Below are positions 24,396-32,814 of a stretch of DNA of 64,000 bases, piece by piece. This DNA is from Streptomyces alboflavus. GTDB taxonomy: Bacteria; Actinomycetota; Actinomycetes; Streptomycetales; Streptomycetaceae. Numbering within the stretch: position 1 is the stretch's first letter; each line of letters starts with the position of its first letter. The stretch lies in NCBI RefSeq assembly GCF_000716675.1, contig NZ_JNXT01000017.1, positions 1 through 64,000 of the forward strand, read 5' to 3'. The notes under the pieces are model-generated. The model did not search any database, was not told where the DNA came from, and was given only the letters and a program-made list of their open reading frames with translations. The position numbers and the translations under genes were made by a program.

Positions 24396-25799
24396 ATGGC
24401 AGCGCCCCCGTCCCCCGGCCCCACCCCCGCCACCGTGCCCGCCCCTGACCGCCCGCCGCCCAAACCCTGGTACCGGCAGCTCTACTTCTGGGTCCTTACC
24501 GCGATCGTCTGCGGCATTCTGACCGGCTGGCTCTGGCCGCGGGTCGGGGTGGGCCTGGAGCCGGTGGGCACCACGTTCGTGTCGGCCATCAAGATGCTCA
24601 TCGCGCCGATCGTCTTCCTCACCATCGTCGGCGGGATCGGCGGTGTCGACAGCCTGCGCCGTGTCGGCAGGGTCGGGCTCAAGTCCCTGGCCTGCTTCCA
24701 GGCGGGCACGCTGGTGGCGCTGGCTCTCGGCCTGCTCGCCGTGAACGTGTTCCGGCCCGGCGCGGGCGTCCACGCCGATCCCGGCGAACTGCGCCTCGCC
24801 GGGGACGCCGCCCAGTACGTCAAGGACGGCGAGGGCCAGAGCTGGTGGCACTTCCTGACCGACGTGGTGCCCTCCAGCGCCGTGGGCGCCTTCGCCGAGG
24901 GCAACATCCTCCAGGTCATCTTCTTCTCGGTGCTCTTCGGCGTCGCGCTGAAGGCCGTGGGGCCGACCGGAGCCCCGATCGTCGAGGGGATCAACCGGCT
25001 GAGCACCGTCGTGTTCAAGATCCTGCACTACGTCATGCTGGCGGCGCCCGTCGGCGCCTTCGGGGCGATGGCGTTCACCATCGGCAAGTACGGCATCTCG
25101 ACCCTGACCAGCCTCGGCCGCCTCATCGGCCTGTTCTACGGCACCTCGCTCTTCTTCGTCGTCGTGGTCCTCGGCGGCGCCCTGGCCCTCCTCCGGATCA
25201 GCATCTTCCGGCTGCTGCGCCACCTGCGCGAGGAGTTCCTCATCGTCCTCGGCACGTCGTCCTCGGAAAGCGTGCTGCCCCGCCTGATGACCAAGCTCAC
25301 GGGCCTCGGCGTACGCCGTGACATCGTCGGCCTGACGGTGCCGACGGGCTACTCCTTCAACCTCGACGGCAGCTCCATCTACCTCTCCCTGGCGGCCGTC
25401 TACATCGCCCAGGCCACGGACACTCCGCTGTCGCTCGGGCAGCAACTCGGCCTGCTGGCCGTCATGATCCTCACGTCCAAGGGCTCGGGCGGTGTCACCG
25501 GCGCCGGGTTCATCGCCCTGGCCGCCACGCTCTCCAGCGTCGGCACCGTGCCCGCGGCCGGCATCATGCTGATCTTCGGCATCGACAAGTTCATGTCCGA
25601 GTGCCGCGCCCTGACCAACCTCGCGGGCAACAGCGTCGCCACTCTTCTCGTGGCCCGCTGGGAAGGCGCCCTCGACACCGCGCGCGTCAACCGGGTCCTG
25701 CGCACGGGAACCCCCGAACCACCCGCGGAGCCGGGACCGGAGGCAACCCCGCCGCCGGAGCACGACGCAGGTTCCACCCCCGCACTGGCCAAGACCTGA
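24396..25799 (+). CDS. dctA: C4-dicarboxylate:cation symporter (DctA, DAACS family)
   Basis: A 467-aa membrane importer with eight TM segments and two re-entrant loops, expected to bring in malate, tartrate, succinate or fumarate with Na+ or H+. Diagnostic motifs are the Ser-rich loop TSSSESVLPRLM (near 285), GYSFNLDGSSIYL, SKGSGGVTGAGFIALAATL and FMSECRALTNLAGNSVATL. The start ATG 24396 has GAGGAG 8 nt upstream; the in-frame ATG at 24354 is less likely. It completes the LysR-dehydrogenase-transporter module. The C-terminal 40 residues are Pro/Glu-rich and poorly conserved in such proteins. Confidence 0.92.
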   Translation: MAAPPSPGPTPATVPAPDRPPPKPWYRQLYFWVLTAIVCGILTGWLWPRVGVGLEPVGTTFVSAIKMLIAPIVFLTIVGGIGGVDSLRRVGRVGLKSLACFQAGTLVALALGLLAVNVFRPGAGVHADPGELRLAGDAAQYVKDGEGQSWWHFLTDVVPSSAVGAFAEGNILQVIFFSVLFGVALKAVGPTGAPIVEGINRLSTVVFKILHYVMLAAPVGAFGAMAFTIGKYGISTLTSLGRLIGLFYGTSLFFVVVVLGGALALLRISIFRLLRHLREEFLIVLGTSSSESVLPRLMTKLTGLGVRRDIVGLTVPTGYSFNLDGSSIYLSLAAVYIAQATDTPLSLGQQLGLLAVMILTSKGSGGVTGAGFIALAATLSSVGTVPAAGIMLIFGIDKFMSECRALTNLAGNSVATLLVARWEGALDTARVNRVLRTGTPEPPAEPGPEATPPPEHDAGSTPALAKT

Positions 25800-25823
25800 C
25801 GTCAACATCGCACCAGTGACGGC

Positions 25824-25850
25824 GTGTACGACCGTTGTTAGCCTGCGTTC
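25824..25850 (+). promoter_or_regulatory. Leaderless promoter of the MFS gene
   Basis: TAGCCT (25840-25845) is 5 nt before the ATG at 25851, and a GTGACG-like -35 (25815-25820) lies about 19 nt upstream of it. No ribosome site is present, so a leaderless transcript is likely. Confidence 0.4.
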
Positions 25851-27125
25851 ATGATCAAGGGGAGATGGTCCGGCCGTATGGCCGGGATCGCGGGGAGCAA
25901 CAGGTCGGAGCGGGTGCTGATCCTGGCCAGCTTCGTGAACCGCGTCGGCAATGGGCTCTTCAACGCGGTGTCGGCGCTGTACTTCACGCTGATCGTGGGT
26001 CTGCCGGCGGTGCAGGTGGGTGCCGCCCTCACCGTCGCGGGCCTGATCGGCCTCCTCGCGGGCGTACCGGGAGGTCATCTGGCCGATCGACGCGGGCCTC
26101 GTACGATCATGATGCTCGCCCTGATGGTGCAGGCAGTGGCCATGTCCGCCCTCGTGCTCGTCGAGAGCTGGGCCGGGCTCGCGGTCATCGCCACCGTCGA
26201 CCAGCTCGCCGCAGCCGTCGGCGGCGCGGCGTGGGGAGCCCTGGTCGTCCGGGTCGGCACGGACCGCCCGGCGCTTTTCCGGGCGAAGCTCCGCACGTAC
26301 GTCAATCTGGGCGTCGTCATGGGGACCGTGGGTGCCGGATTCGCGGTGACGGTCAATACGCGGGCCGCCTACTTCGTGCTGATTCTCGGCAACGCGGCCA
26401 GCTTCGCCCTGTGTGCCCTCCTTCTTTTCCTTCTCCCCCGCTACAAAGCATTGGCGGCACCGCCGATGGAGCGCCGCTGGATCGCTCTCACCGACCGCCC
26501 TTTCGTGACCTTCACAGCGCTCTATGGGGCGATGGGACTCCAGTACACGGTGGTGTCCCTGATCCTGCCGATCTGGATCTCCGAGCACACCGACGCACCC
26601 CGCTGGACGGTGGCGGCGGTATCCGCGTTCAATTCCGCGGTCTGTGTCCTCCTGCAGACCAGGATCGGATCCCGCATCGAAACCCCCCGCGACGGCGGCA
26701 GGGCGTTCCGTACGGCAGGACTGCTCTTCCTGCTCAGCTGTCCGTTGATGGCCCTGACCGCGTACGCCCCCGTGTGGGCGGCCGTCGCCCTCGCGGTCAC
26801 TGCGATCTTCGTGCACAGCCTCGGGGAGATCTGGGAGTCCTCCGCCGGTTTCGCCCTTGGTTTCGGCCTGGCGCCGGACCATGCCCAGGGTCAGTACCAA
26901 GGGCTTCTCGGGCTCGGATTCAGCGCGGGCCAGGCGCTCGCCCCTGCCATTCTCACCACCGTCGTGCTCGGCCTCGGCACGGCCGGCTGGCTGCTCCTCG
27001 GAGCGTTCTTCGCCATCGCGGGCGCCTTCGGCCCCGCACTGGAACGCTGGGGCACCCGAACCCGAACTCAACAGAAAGCCGCAGCCACGGTGCCCAGCAG
27101 CGAACCCGATGAGGTGCGTGCGTAA
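25851..27125 (+). CDS. MFS transporter (about 12 TM)
   Basis: A 424-aa major facilitator. It has about 12 hydrophobic segments and a motif-A-like loop GVPGGHLADRRGPRTIMML near residue 70; the first helix contains LASFVNRVGNGLFNAVSALYF. This is the general efflux-type layout (MDR or metabolite export). The PaiB-family gene begins 3 nt after its TAA stop, so they form an operon. Substrate is not readable. A leaderless-type -10 precedes the start codon. Confidence 0.88.
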   Translation: MIKGRWSGRMAGIAGSNRSERVLILASFVNRVGNGLFNAVSALYFTLIVGLPAVQVGAALTVAGLIGLLAGVPGGHLADRRGPRTIMMLALMVQAVAMSALVLVESWAGLAVIATVDQLAAAVGGAAWGALVVRVGTDRPALFRAKLRTYVNLGVVMGTVGAGFAVTVNTRAAYFVLILGNAASFALCALLLFLLPRYKALAAPPMERRWIALTDRPFVTFTALYGAMGLQYTVVSLILPIWISEHTDAPRWTVAAVSAFNSAVCVLLQTRIGSRIETPRDGGRAFRTAGLLFLLSCPLMALTAYAPVWAAVALAVTAIFVHSLGEIWESSAGFALGFGLAPDHAQGQYQGLLGLGFSAGQALAPAILTTVVLGLGTAGWLLLGAFFAIAGAFGPALERWGTRTRTQQKAAATVPSSEPDEVRA

Positions 27126-27128
27126 CCC

Positions 27129-27746
27129 ATGCTGATACGCCCCCATGATCGCGGCAGTCGCGAGACGTCGCTGGAATTCGTGCGCGGCCACGGATTCGGA
27201 CAGCTCATCGCCACCGGACGCAACCGCGATTTCCCCGTCGCGGTTCCCACGCAGTACCTCCTCGCCGACAGTGAGACGGTGCTGCTGCATCTCGCGTCCG
27301 GAAATCCCGTATTCCGGGCTCTTCGCGAGAATCCCGCCGTCCTGTTGAGCGTCGTCGGCGACTGGACGTACATTCCCGGCGCCTGGAAGGCGCTCGACAG
27401 CGAGGATCCCGCGCTGGGAATCCCCACGGTGTACTACGCGGCTGTGCAACTGCGATGCACGGCCGAGGTGCTGGAGACCCCGGAGGAGAAGCTCGCCGTG
27501 CTGCGGAAGCAGCTCCAGGAGCTGGAGCCGGAGAGCGGGATCGCGGATCCGACAGTCCACGAGCACCGCCTCCGGGAGATCCGTGCCCTGCGGCTGACCA
27601 TCGGCGAGGTCACCGGCAAGTTCAAGTTCGGGGGCAACGTGGACGAGCCGCACCGCTCCGAGGTCGCCCGGCGCCTGCTGGCACGCGACGGGCCACGGGA
27701 CTCCGCAGCACGGGAGCACCTGTTGCGCTCCCGCCGCGGTGCGTAA
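27129..27746 (+). CDS. FMN-binding PaiB-family protein
   Basis: A 205-aa member of the PaiB/FMN-binding split-barrel family. The beginning MLIRPHDRGSRETSLEFVRG, the barrel segment FGQLIATGRNRDFPVAVPTQY and the C-terminal LREIRALRLTIGEVTGKFKF are characteristic. In Bacillus PaiB was described as a negative regulator of sporulation and protease genes, but biochemical evidence for DNA binding is limited, so oxidoreductase or FMN-binding activity is equally possible. It is translated just after the MFS gene (3-nt gap) and ends convergent with the metal-dependent hydrolase gene. Confidence 0.85.
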   Translation: MLIRPHDRGSRETSLEFVRGHGFGQLIATGRNRDFPVAVPTQYLLADSETVLLHLASGNPVFRALRENPAVLLSVVGDWTYIPGAWKALDSEDPALGIPTVYYAAVQLRCTAEVLETPEEKLAVLRKQLQELEPESGIADPTVHEHRLREIRALRLTIGEVTGKFKFGGNVDEPHRSEVARRLLARDGPRDSAAREHLLRSRRGA

Positions 27747-27769
27747 CCGACCGGATCCCCGTCGGCACC

Positions 27770-28564
27770 TCAGATGAAGTTCAGCGCGACCGCGCCGCCC
27801 ACTCCCCCGAGCAGCATGAACACCGGCATCAGCACCTTCAGCTCGATCCAGCTCCCGGCGCGGAACCGCATCATCCGCGGCGGCCCGATCGGGTACCAGC
27901 GCCTGCGGCCGATCGGGATGGGCCACAGGATCGGGCAGCCGGAGACGGTCAGTGCGTCCCCGATGTCGTGCACCAGCGCACCGAGCACGACCGGCAGGCC
28001 CAGCCACAGATACTCCTGGCCCGGCGCCGTGAACAGCCAGTCCGAACCGTTGCCGGGCTTGTCCAGGACCCCCGCCATGATCCAGGCGCTGGCCGCGGCG
28101 AGGAGCCACACCAGGACATCGCTGCTCGACCCGCGCGCGGCCCGCCACAGCAGGCCTTCGATGGCGAGCACCATGTGCACGAAGAGGAGCGCCAGCACCG
28201 CCCAGCGGCCGCCCGTCACCGCGAGCACCGATGAGCCCGCGCCGATCAGCACCGCCCAGACCCAGGTGTGCGTGAGCGTCCGGTGGCCGCCGGAGCGGCG
28301 CGGGTCGCCCGGCTTGCGGGTCGCCCGGTAGACGGCGTAGGAGAGCTTGTCGACGATCTCGCACAGGCCGCGCGAGACCGGCCCGAAGGCGCGCGAGATG
28401 GTCGCCGACTTGTGGTCGAGGTCGGGCGCGAGCGCGGCCCCGGCGCAGATCAGAGCTCCCACGACGAGCACCGGCCAGGGCATCGAGTGCCCCGCAGCCG
28501 CCGCGGCGGCGCCGACGCCCAGCCAGGCCGCCGCCCCCGACAGTGAGTGTGCCGGACCCATCAT
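27770..28564 (-). CDS. Membrane metal-dependent hydrolase (YdjM-like)
   Basis: A 264-aa multi-pass membrane protein of the YdjM/LexA-binding, metal-dependent-hydrolase family. The first residues MMGPAHSLSGAAAWLG with the early His, the PDLDHKSAT motif and GGHRTLTHTW contain the His/Asp residues thought to bind metal on the membrane surface; a second set lies in HDIGDALTVSG. About six TM segments are visible. ATG 28564 is preferred over the upstream start because GGGGA lies 6 nt before it. The biochemical role of the family is unclear. Divergent from the helicase gene. Confidence 0.82.
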   Translation of the reverse strand: MMGPAHSLSGAAAWLGVGAAAAAAGHSMPWPVLVVGALICAGAALAPDLDHKSATISRAFGPVSRGLCEIVDKLSYAVYRATRKPGDPRRSGGHRTLTHTWVWAVLIGAGSSVLAVTGGRWAVLALLFVHMVLAIEGLLWRAARGSSSDVLVWLLAAASAWIMAGVLDKPGNGSDWLFTAPGQEYLWLGLPVVLGALVHDIGDALTVSGCPILWPIPIGRRRWYPIGPPRMMRFRAGSWIELKVLMPVFMLLGGVGGAVALNFI

Positions 28565-28685
28565 CGCTGTTCCCCGCCCCATTCCTGTTGTTCTGACGGC
28601 CTGTTGGCGACACAGCGTAGCGTTTGTGATCTTCGTGCGACCGTCCGGTTCCCTGATCGGGCGGGAAGGGAGGCAAGATGGGGGT

Positions 28686-31199
28686 GTGACCCTTATCGAT
28701 CAGCTGCCGCCGGATGCCGACCCCGATGCCCTCTTCGAAGCCTTCTCGTCGTGGGCCGAGGACCAGGGGATCACTCTCTATCCGGCCCAGGAGGAGGCGC
28801 TGATCGAGGTGGTCTCCGGGGCGAATGTGATCTTGTCGACACCCACAGGATCCGGCAAGAGCCTGGTCGCGGCCGGTGCGCACTTCACCGCGCTCGCCCA
28901 GGACAAGGTCACGTTCTACACCGCTCCGATCAAGGCGCTGGTGTCGGAGAAGTTCTTCGACCTGTGCAAGCTGTTCGGCACCGAGAACGTCGGCATGCTG
29001 ACCGGCGACGCCTCCGTGAACGCCGACGCCCCGGTGATCTGCTGCACCGCCGAGGTCCTCGCCTCCATCGCGCTGCGCGACGGCAAGAACGCCGACATCG
29101 GCCAGGTCGTGATGGACGAGTTCCACTTCTACGCGGAACCGGATCGCGGCTGGGCCTGGCAGATTCCGCTGCTCGAACTGCCGCAGGCACAGTTCATCCT
29201 CATGTCGGCGACGCTCGGCGACGTCTCGATGTTCGAGAAGGACCTCACCCGTCGCACCGGCCGCCCCACGTCGGTGGTCCGCTCCGCGACCCGCCCCGTC
29301 CCCCTCTCGTACGAGTACCGCCTCACCCCCATCACCGAGACGCTGACCGAGCTCCTGGAGACCAAGCAGGCACCGGTCTACATCGTGCACTTCACGCAGG
29401 CCCAGGCCGTGGAGCGGGCGCAGTCGCTCATGAGCATCAACATGTGCACGCGGGCCGAGAAGGACCAGATCGCCGAGCTGATCGGCAACTTCCGCTTCAC
29501 CACGAAGTTCGGCCGCAACCTCTCGCGCTATGTCCGGCACGGGATCGGCGTGCACCACGCGGGCATGCTGCCGAAGTACCGCCGCCTCGTCGAGAAGCTC
29601 GCCCAGGCGGGCCTCCTCAAGGTCATCTGCGGCACGGACACCCTCGGTGTCGGCGTGAACGTGCCCATCCGCACGGTGCTGTTCACCGCGCTCACCAAGT
29701 ACGACGGCAATCGCGTGCGCACCCTGCGCGCGCGGGAGTTCCACCAGATCGCCGGCCGCGCCGGGCGGGCGGGTTTCGACACGGCGGGCTTCGTCGTCGC
29801 GCAGGCCCCCGAGCACGTCATCGAGAACGAGAAGGCGCTCGCCAAGGCCGGCGACGACGCGAAGAAGCGCCGCAAGGTGGTGCGCAAGAAGGCTCCCGAG
29901 GGTTTCGTGGGCTGGACCGAGAACACCTTCGAGAAGCTCATCGCCTCCGAGCCCGAGCCCCTCACGTCGCGCTTCCGCGTCACCCACACCATGCTGCTCT
30001 CGGTGATCGCGCGGCCCGGCAACGCCTTCGAGGCGATGCGGCACCTCCTGGAGGACAACCACGAGCCGCGCAAGCAGCAGCTGCGCCACATCCGCCGCGC
30101 CATCGCCATCTACCGTTCCCTGCTGGACGGCGGCGTCGTCGAGAAGCTCGACGAGCCGGACTCCACCGGCCGCATCGTGCGCCTGACGGTCGACCTCCAG
30201 CAGGACTTCGCGCTCAACCAGCCGCTGTCGACGTTCGCCCTCGCCGCGTTCGAACTCCTCGACCCCGAGTCGCCCTCGTACGCCCTCGACATGGTCTCCG
30301 TCGTGGAGTCCACCCTCGACGACCCGCGCCAGATCCTCGCCGCCCAGCAGAACAAGGCGCGCGGTGAGGCGGTCGCACTGATGAAGGCCGACGGCGTCGA
30401 GTACGAGGACCGGATGGAGCGCCTTCAGGACATCACGTACCCGAAGCCGCTGGAGGAGCTCCTCTTCCACGCCTACAACACGTACCGCACCAGTCACCCG
30501 TGGGTCGGCGACCACCCGCTGTCCCCGAAGTCCGTGATCCGGGACATGTACGAGCGGGCGCTGTCCTTCACCGAGTTCACCTCGTTCTACGAACTCGCCC
30601 GTACCGAGGGCATCGTCCTGCGCTATCTCGCGAGCGCGTACAAGGCCCTGGAGCACACCATCCCGGACGACCTGAAGTCCGAGGACCTGGAGGATCTGAT
30701 CGCCTGGCTCGGCGAGATGGTCCGCCAGGTCGACTCCAGCCTCCTGGACGAGTGGGAGCAGCTCGCCAACCCCGAGGTGATGACGGCCGAGGAGGCCCAG
30801 GAGAAGGCCGACCAGGTCAAGCCGGTCACGGCCAACGCCCGCGCCTTCCGAGTCCTGGTCCGCAACGCGCTGTTCCGCCGCGTCGAACTCGCCGCCCTCG
30901 ACCACGTGGAGGAGCTGGGCGAGCTGGACGCCGAGTCCGGCTGGGACGCGGACGCCTGGGGCGCCGCCATGGACAAGTACTGGGACGAGTACGAGGACCT
31001 CGGCACCGGCCCCGACGCGCGCGGCCCCAAGCTGCTGCGCATCGAGGAGGATCCGGAGCACGGTCTGTGGCGCGTCCGCCAGACGTTCGCCGACCCCAAC
31101 GGCGACCATGACTGGGGCATCAGCGCGGAGGTCGACCTCGCGGCCTCCGACGAAGAGGGCCGCGCCGTCGTCCGCGTCACGGACGTCGGGCAGCTCTGA
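28686..31199 (+). CDS. DEAD/DEAH-box RNA helicase with DUF3516 (Ski2/Mtr4-like)
   Basis: An 837-aa superfamily 2 helicase. The conserved motifs are STPTGSGKSLVAAG (I), MDEFHFYAE (II, DEFH form), MSATLGD (III), TDTLGVGVNVP and QIAGRAGRAGFDTAGF (VI). The C-terminal half (about 430-837) is the helical DUF3516 region found in actinobacterial homologues. Ski2/Mtr4-type enzymes unwind structured RNA for decay or processing. GTG 28686 is the likely start, with GGGAGG about 10 nt before; no ATG is available nearby in the frame. The thioesterase gene follows after 37 nt. Confidence 0.93.
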   Translation: MTLIDQLPPDADPDALFEAFSSWAEDQGITLYPAQEEALIEVVSGANVILSTPTGSGKSLVAAGAHFTALAQDKVTFYTAPIKALVSEKFFDLCKLFGTENVGMLTGDASVNADAPVICCTAEVLASIALRDGKNADIGQVVMDEFHFYAEPDRGWAWQIPLLELPQAQFILMSATLGDVSMFEKDLTRRTGRPTSVVRSATRPVPLSYEYRLTPITETLTELLETKQAPVYIVHFTQAQAVERAQSLMSINMCTRAEKDQIAELIGNFRFTTKFGRNLSRYVRHGIGVHHAGMLPKYRRLVEKLAQAGLLKVICGTDTLGVGVNVPIRTVLFTALTKYDGNRVRTLRAREFHQIAGRAGRAGFDTAGFVVAQAPEHVIENEKALAKAGDDAKKRRKVVRKKAPEGFVGWTENTFEKLIASEPEPLTSRFRVTHTMLLSVIARPGNAFEAMRHLLEDNHEPRKQQLRHIRRAIAIYRSLLDGGVVEKLDEPDSTGRIVRLTVDLQQDFALNQPLSTFALAAFELLDPESPSYALDMVSVVESTLDDPRQILAAQQNKARGEAVALMKADGVEYEDRMERLQDITYPKPLEELLFHAYNTYRTSHPWVGDHPLSPKSVIRDMYERALSFTEFTSFYELARTEGIVLRYLASAYKALEHTIPDDLKSEDLEDLIAWLGEMVRQVDSSLLDEWEQLANPEVMTAEEAQEKADQVKPVTANARAFRVLVRNALFRRVELAALDHVEELGELDAESGWDADAWGAAMDKYWDEYEDLGTGPDARGPKLLRIEEDPEHGLWRVRQTFADPNGDHDWGISAEVDLAASDEEGRAVVRVTDVGQL

Positions 31200-31236
31200 G
31201 CGCCCCGAGCCCCCGGACAGGAGTCGAAGAGCCGTC

Positions 31237-32139
31237 ATGAACAATCCCGCCGACCGCCTGGTCGATCTGCTCGACCTGGAACAGATCGAGGTCAACATCT
31301 TCCGCGGCCGCAGCCCGCAGGAGTCCCTCCAGCGCGTCTTCGGCGGGCAGGTCGCCGGACAGGCCCTGGTCGCGGCCGGCCGCACGACCGAGGGCGACCG
31401 GCCGGTGCACTCGCTGCACGCGTACTTCCTGCGTCCAGGACGCCCGGGCGTGCCCATCGTGTACCAGGTGGAGCGGGTGCGCGACGGCCGCTCCTTCACC
31501 ACGCGCCGCGTCACCGCGATCCAGCAGGGTCGTACGATCTTCAATCTCACCGCCTCCTTCCATCAGCCCGAACAGGGCGCTTTCGAACACCAACTGCCGC
31601 CCCGCATCGAGGCGCCCGCTCCGGAGTCCCTTCCGACGGTCGTCGAAGAGATCAAGGAGCATCTGGGCGCGCTCCCGGAGCAGTTGGAGCGGATGGCCCG
31701 GCGGCAGCCCTTCGACATCCGCTACGTGGACCGGCTGCGCTGGACCGCCGAGGAGATCAAGGGCGCCGAGCCGCGCAGCGCCGTGTGGATGCGCGCCGTC
31801 GGCCCGCTCGGCGACGACCCGCTGGTGCACACCTGCGCGCTCACGTACGCCAGCGACATGACCCTCCTCGACGCCGTCCGTATCCCGGTGGAGCCGCTGT
31901 GGGGCCCGCGCGGCTTCGACATGGCCTCGCTCGACCACGCCATGTGGTTCCACCGGCCCTTCCGCGCCGACGAGTGGTTCCTGTACGACCAGGAGTCCCC
32001 GATCGCCACCGGCGGCCGCGGCCTCGCCCGGGGCCGTATCTACGACATCGAGGGCCGGCTCCTCGTCTCGGTCGTCCAGGAGGGACTCTTCCGTCCGCAC
32101 ACGCCCCGCCCCATGGACACGCCCACTCCGGACGCCTGA
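31237..32139 (+). CDS. tesB: Acyl-CoA thioesterase II (TesB)
   Basis: A 300-aa double-hotdog thioesterase that hydrolyses acyl-CoA to free fatty acid and CoA in the cytoplasm. The start LLDLEQIEVNIFRGRSP, the pair RVFGGQVAGQALVAA, the central FDIRYVD, and the C-terminal MASLDHAMWFHRPFRADEW are all family signatures, and the TYASDMTLLD segment contains the active-site Asp. Length matches E. coli TesB. It follows the helicase gene after 37 nt and is ended by a 7-bp minisatellite. Confidence 0.93.
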   Translation: MNNPADRLVDLLDLEQIEVNIFRGRSPQESLQRVFGGQVAGQALVAAGRTTEGDRPVHSLHAYFLRPGRPGVPIVYQVERVRDGRSFTTRRVTAIQQGRTIFNLTASFHQPEQGAFEHQLPPRIEAPAPESLPTVVEEIKEHLGALPEQLERMARRQPFDIRYVDRLRWTAEEIKGAEPRSAVWMRAVGPLGDDPLVHTCALTYASDMTLLDAVRIPVEPLWGPRGFDMASLDHAMWFHRPFRADEWFLYDQESPIATGGRGLARGRIYDIEGRLLVSVVQEGLFRPHTPRPMDTPTPDA

Positions 32140-32143
32140 GTCA

Positions 32144-32198
32144 CAGCACCCAGCACCCAGCACCCAGCACCCAGCACCCAGCACCCAGCACCCAGCAC
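32144..32198. repeat. 7-bp minisatellite, (CAGCACC) x 7.9
   Basis: Seven perfect copies of CAGCACC plus a partial eighth run without interruption from 32144 to 32198, beginning 4 nt after the tesB stop. The array lies between tesB and the TPR gene. Perfection implies recent expansion, and the unit length, not a multiple of three, would shift frame if it were coding. Confidence 0.97.
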
Positions 32199-32261
32199 GG
32201 CCAACCGGCACACGAGCCGGCCGACACGACCGACCGTCACATTCCGGACGAGAGCGAGACG

Positions 32262-32795
32262 ATGAGCACCCGCAAGAGCACGAACGCCGGTCCGGAAGCC
32301 GACGCCGGCCGCAACGAGGTACTCGCCGAGGCCGTACGGCTCCGTGAGTCCGGCCACCGCGAGGAAGCGCGCGCTCTCCTGGTCCCCCTCAGCGAGCGCT
32401 TCCCGGCCGACCCCGAAGTGGCCTACCAGACCGCGTGGGTGCACGACACCCTCGGCCTCGAAGCCGAGGCCCTGCCGCACTACCTGCGCGCCATCCAGCG
32501 GCCCGGGCTCTCGGAGAGCGACCGCCGCGGCGCGCTCCTGGGCCTCGGCAGCACCTACCGGGTCCTCGGTCGGTACGAGGAGGCCGTCGCCGCGCTCAGC
32601 CACGCGTCCGAGGAGTTCCCCGACGACGGAGCCCTCAAGACCTTCCTGGCCATGGCGCTGTACAACACGGGCAAGGCCCATGACGCTATGGGGATCCTGC
32701 TGCAGCTGCTCGCGTCGACGAGCCGGGACCAGGACATCGCCGTGTACGGCCCCGCCATCGAGCACTACGCCAAGGATCTCGACGCTACGGTCTAG
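32262..32795 (+). CDS. Tetratricopeptide-repeat protein
   Basis: A 177-aa soluble protein with about four TPR-like helix pairs: HREEARALLVPLSERFP, LGLEAEALPHYLRAIQR, LGRYEEAVAALSHASEEFP and TGKAHDAMGILLQLLAS. The first 20 residues are polar and disordered. TPR arrays mediate protein-protein contacts; no catalytic motif is visible. ATG 32262 has a GAG-rich ribosome site (GAGAGCGAGACG). It shares its direction with tesB, separated by the minisatellite. No partner can be named. Confidence 0.85.
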   Translation: MSTRKSTNAGPEADAGRNEVLAEAVRLRESGHREEARALLVPLSERFPADPEVAYQTAWVHDTLGLEAEALPHYLRAIQRPGLSESDRRGALLGLGSTYRVLGRYEEAVAALSHASEEFPDDGALKTFLAMALYNTGKAHDAMGILLQLLASTSRDQDIAVYGPAIEHYAKDLDATV

Positions 32796-32814
32796 CCGGG
32801 TCCGGCCGCGTCGG

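Noticed and set aside
23490..31550. A very long open frame on the minus strand spanning several genes (over 2,600 codons)
   Set aside because: It runs antisense to well-supported genes (dehydrogenase, DctA, MFS, PaiB, helicase), its translation is Arg/Gly/His-rich and repetitive without motifs, and it results from high third-position GC.
32144..32198. Minisatellite considered as a CRISPR-like array
   Set aside because: The unit is 7 bp with no spacers and no cas genes are present.
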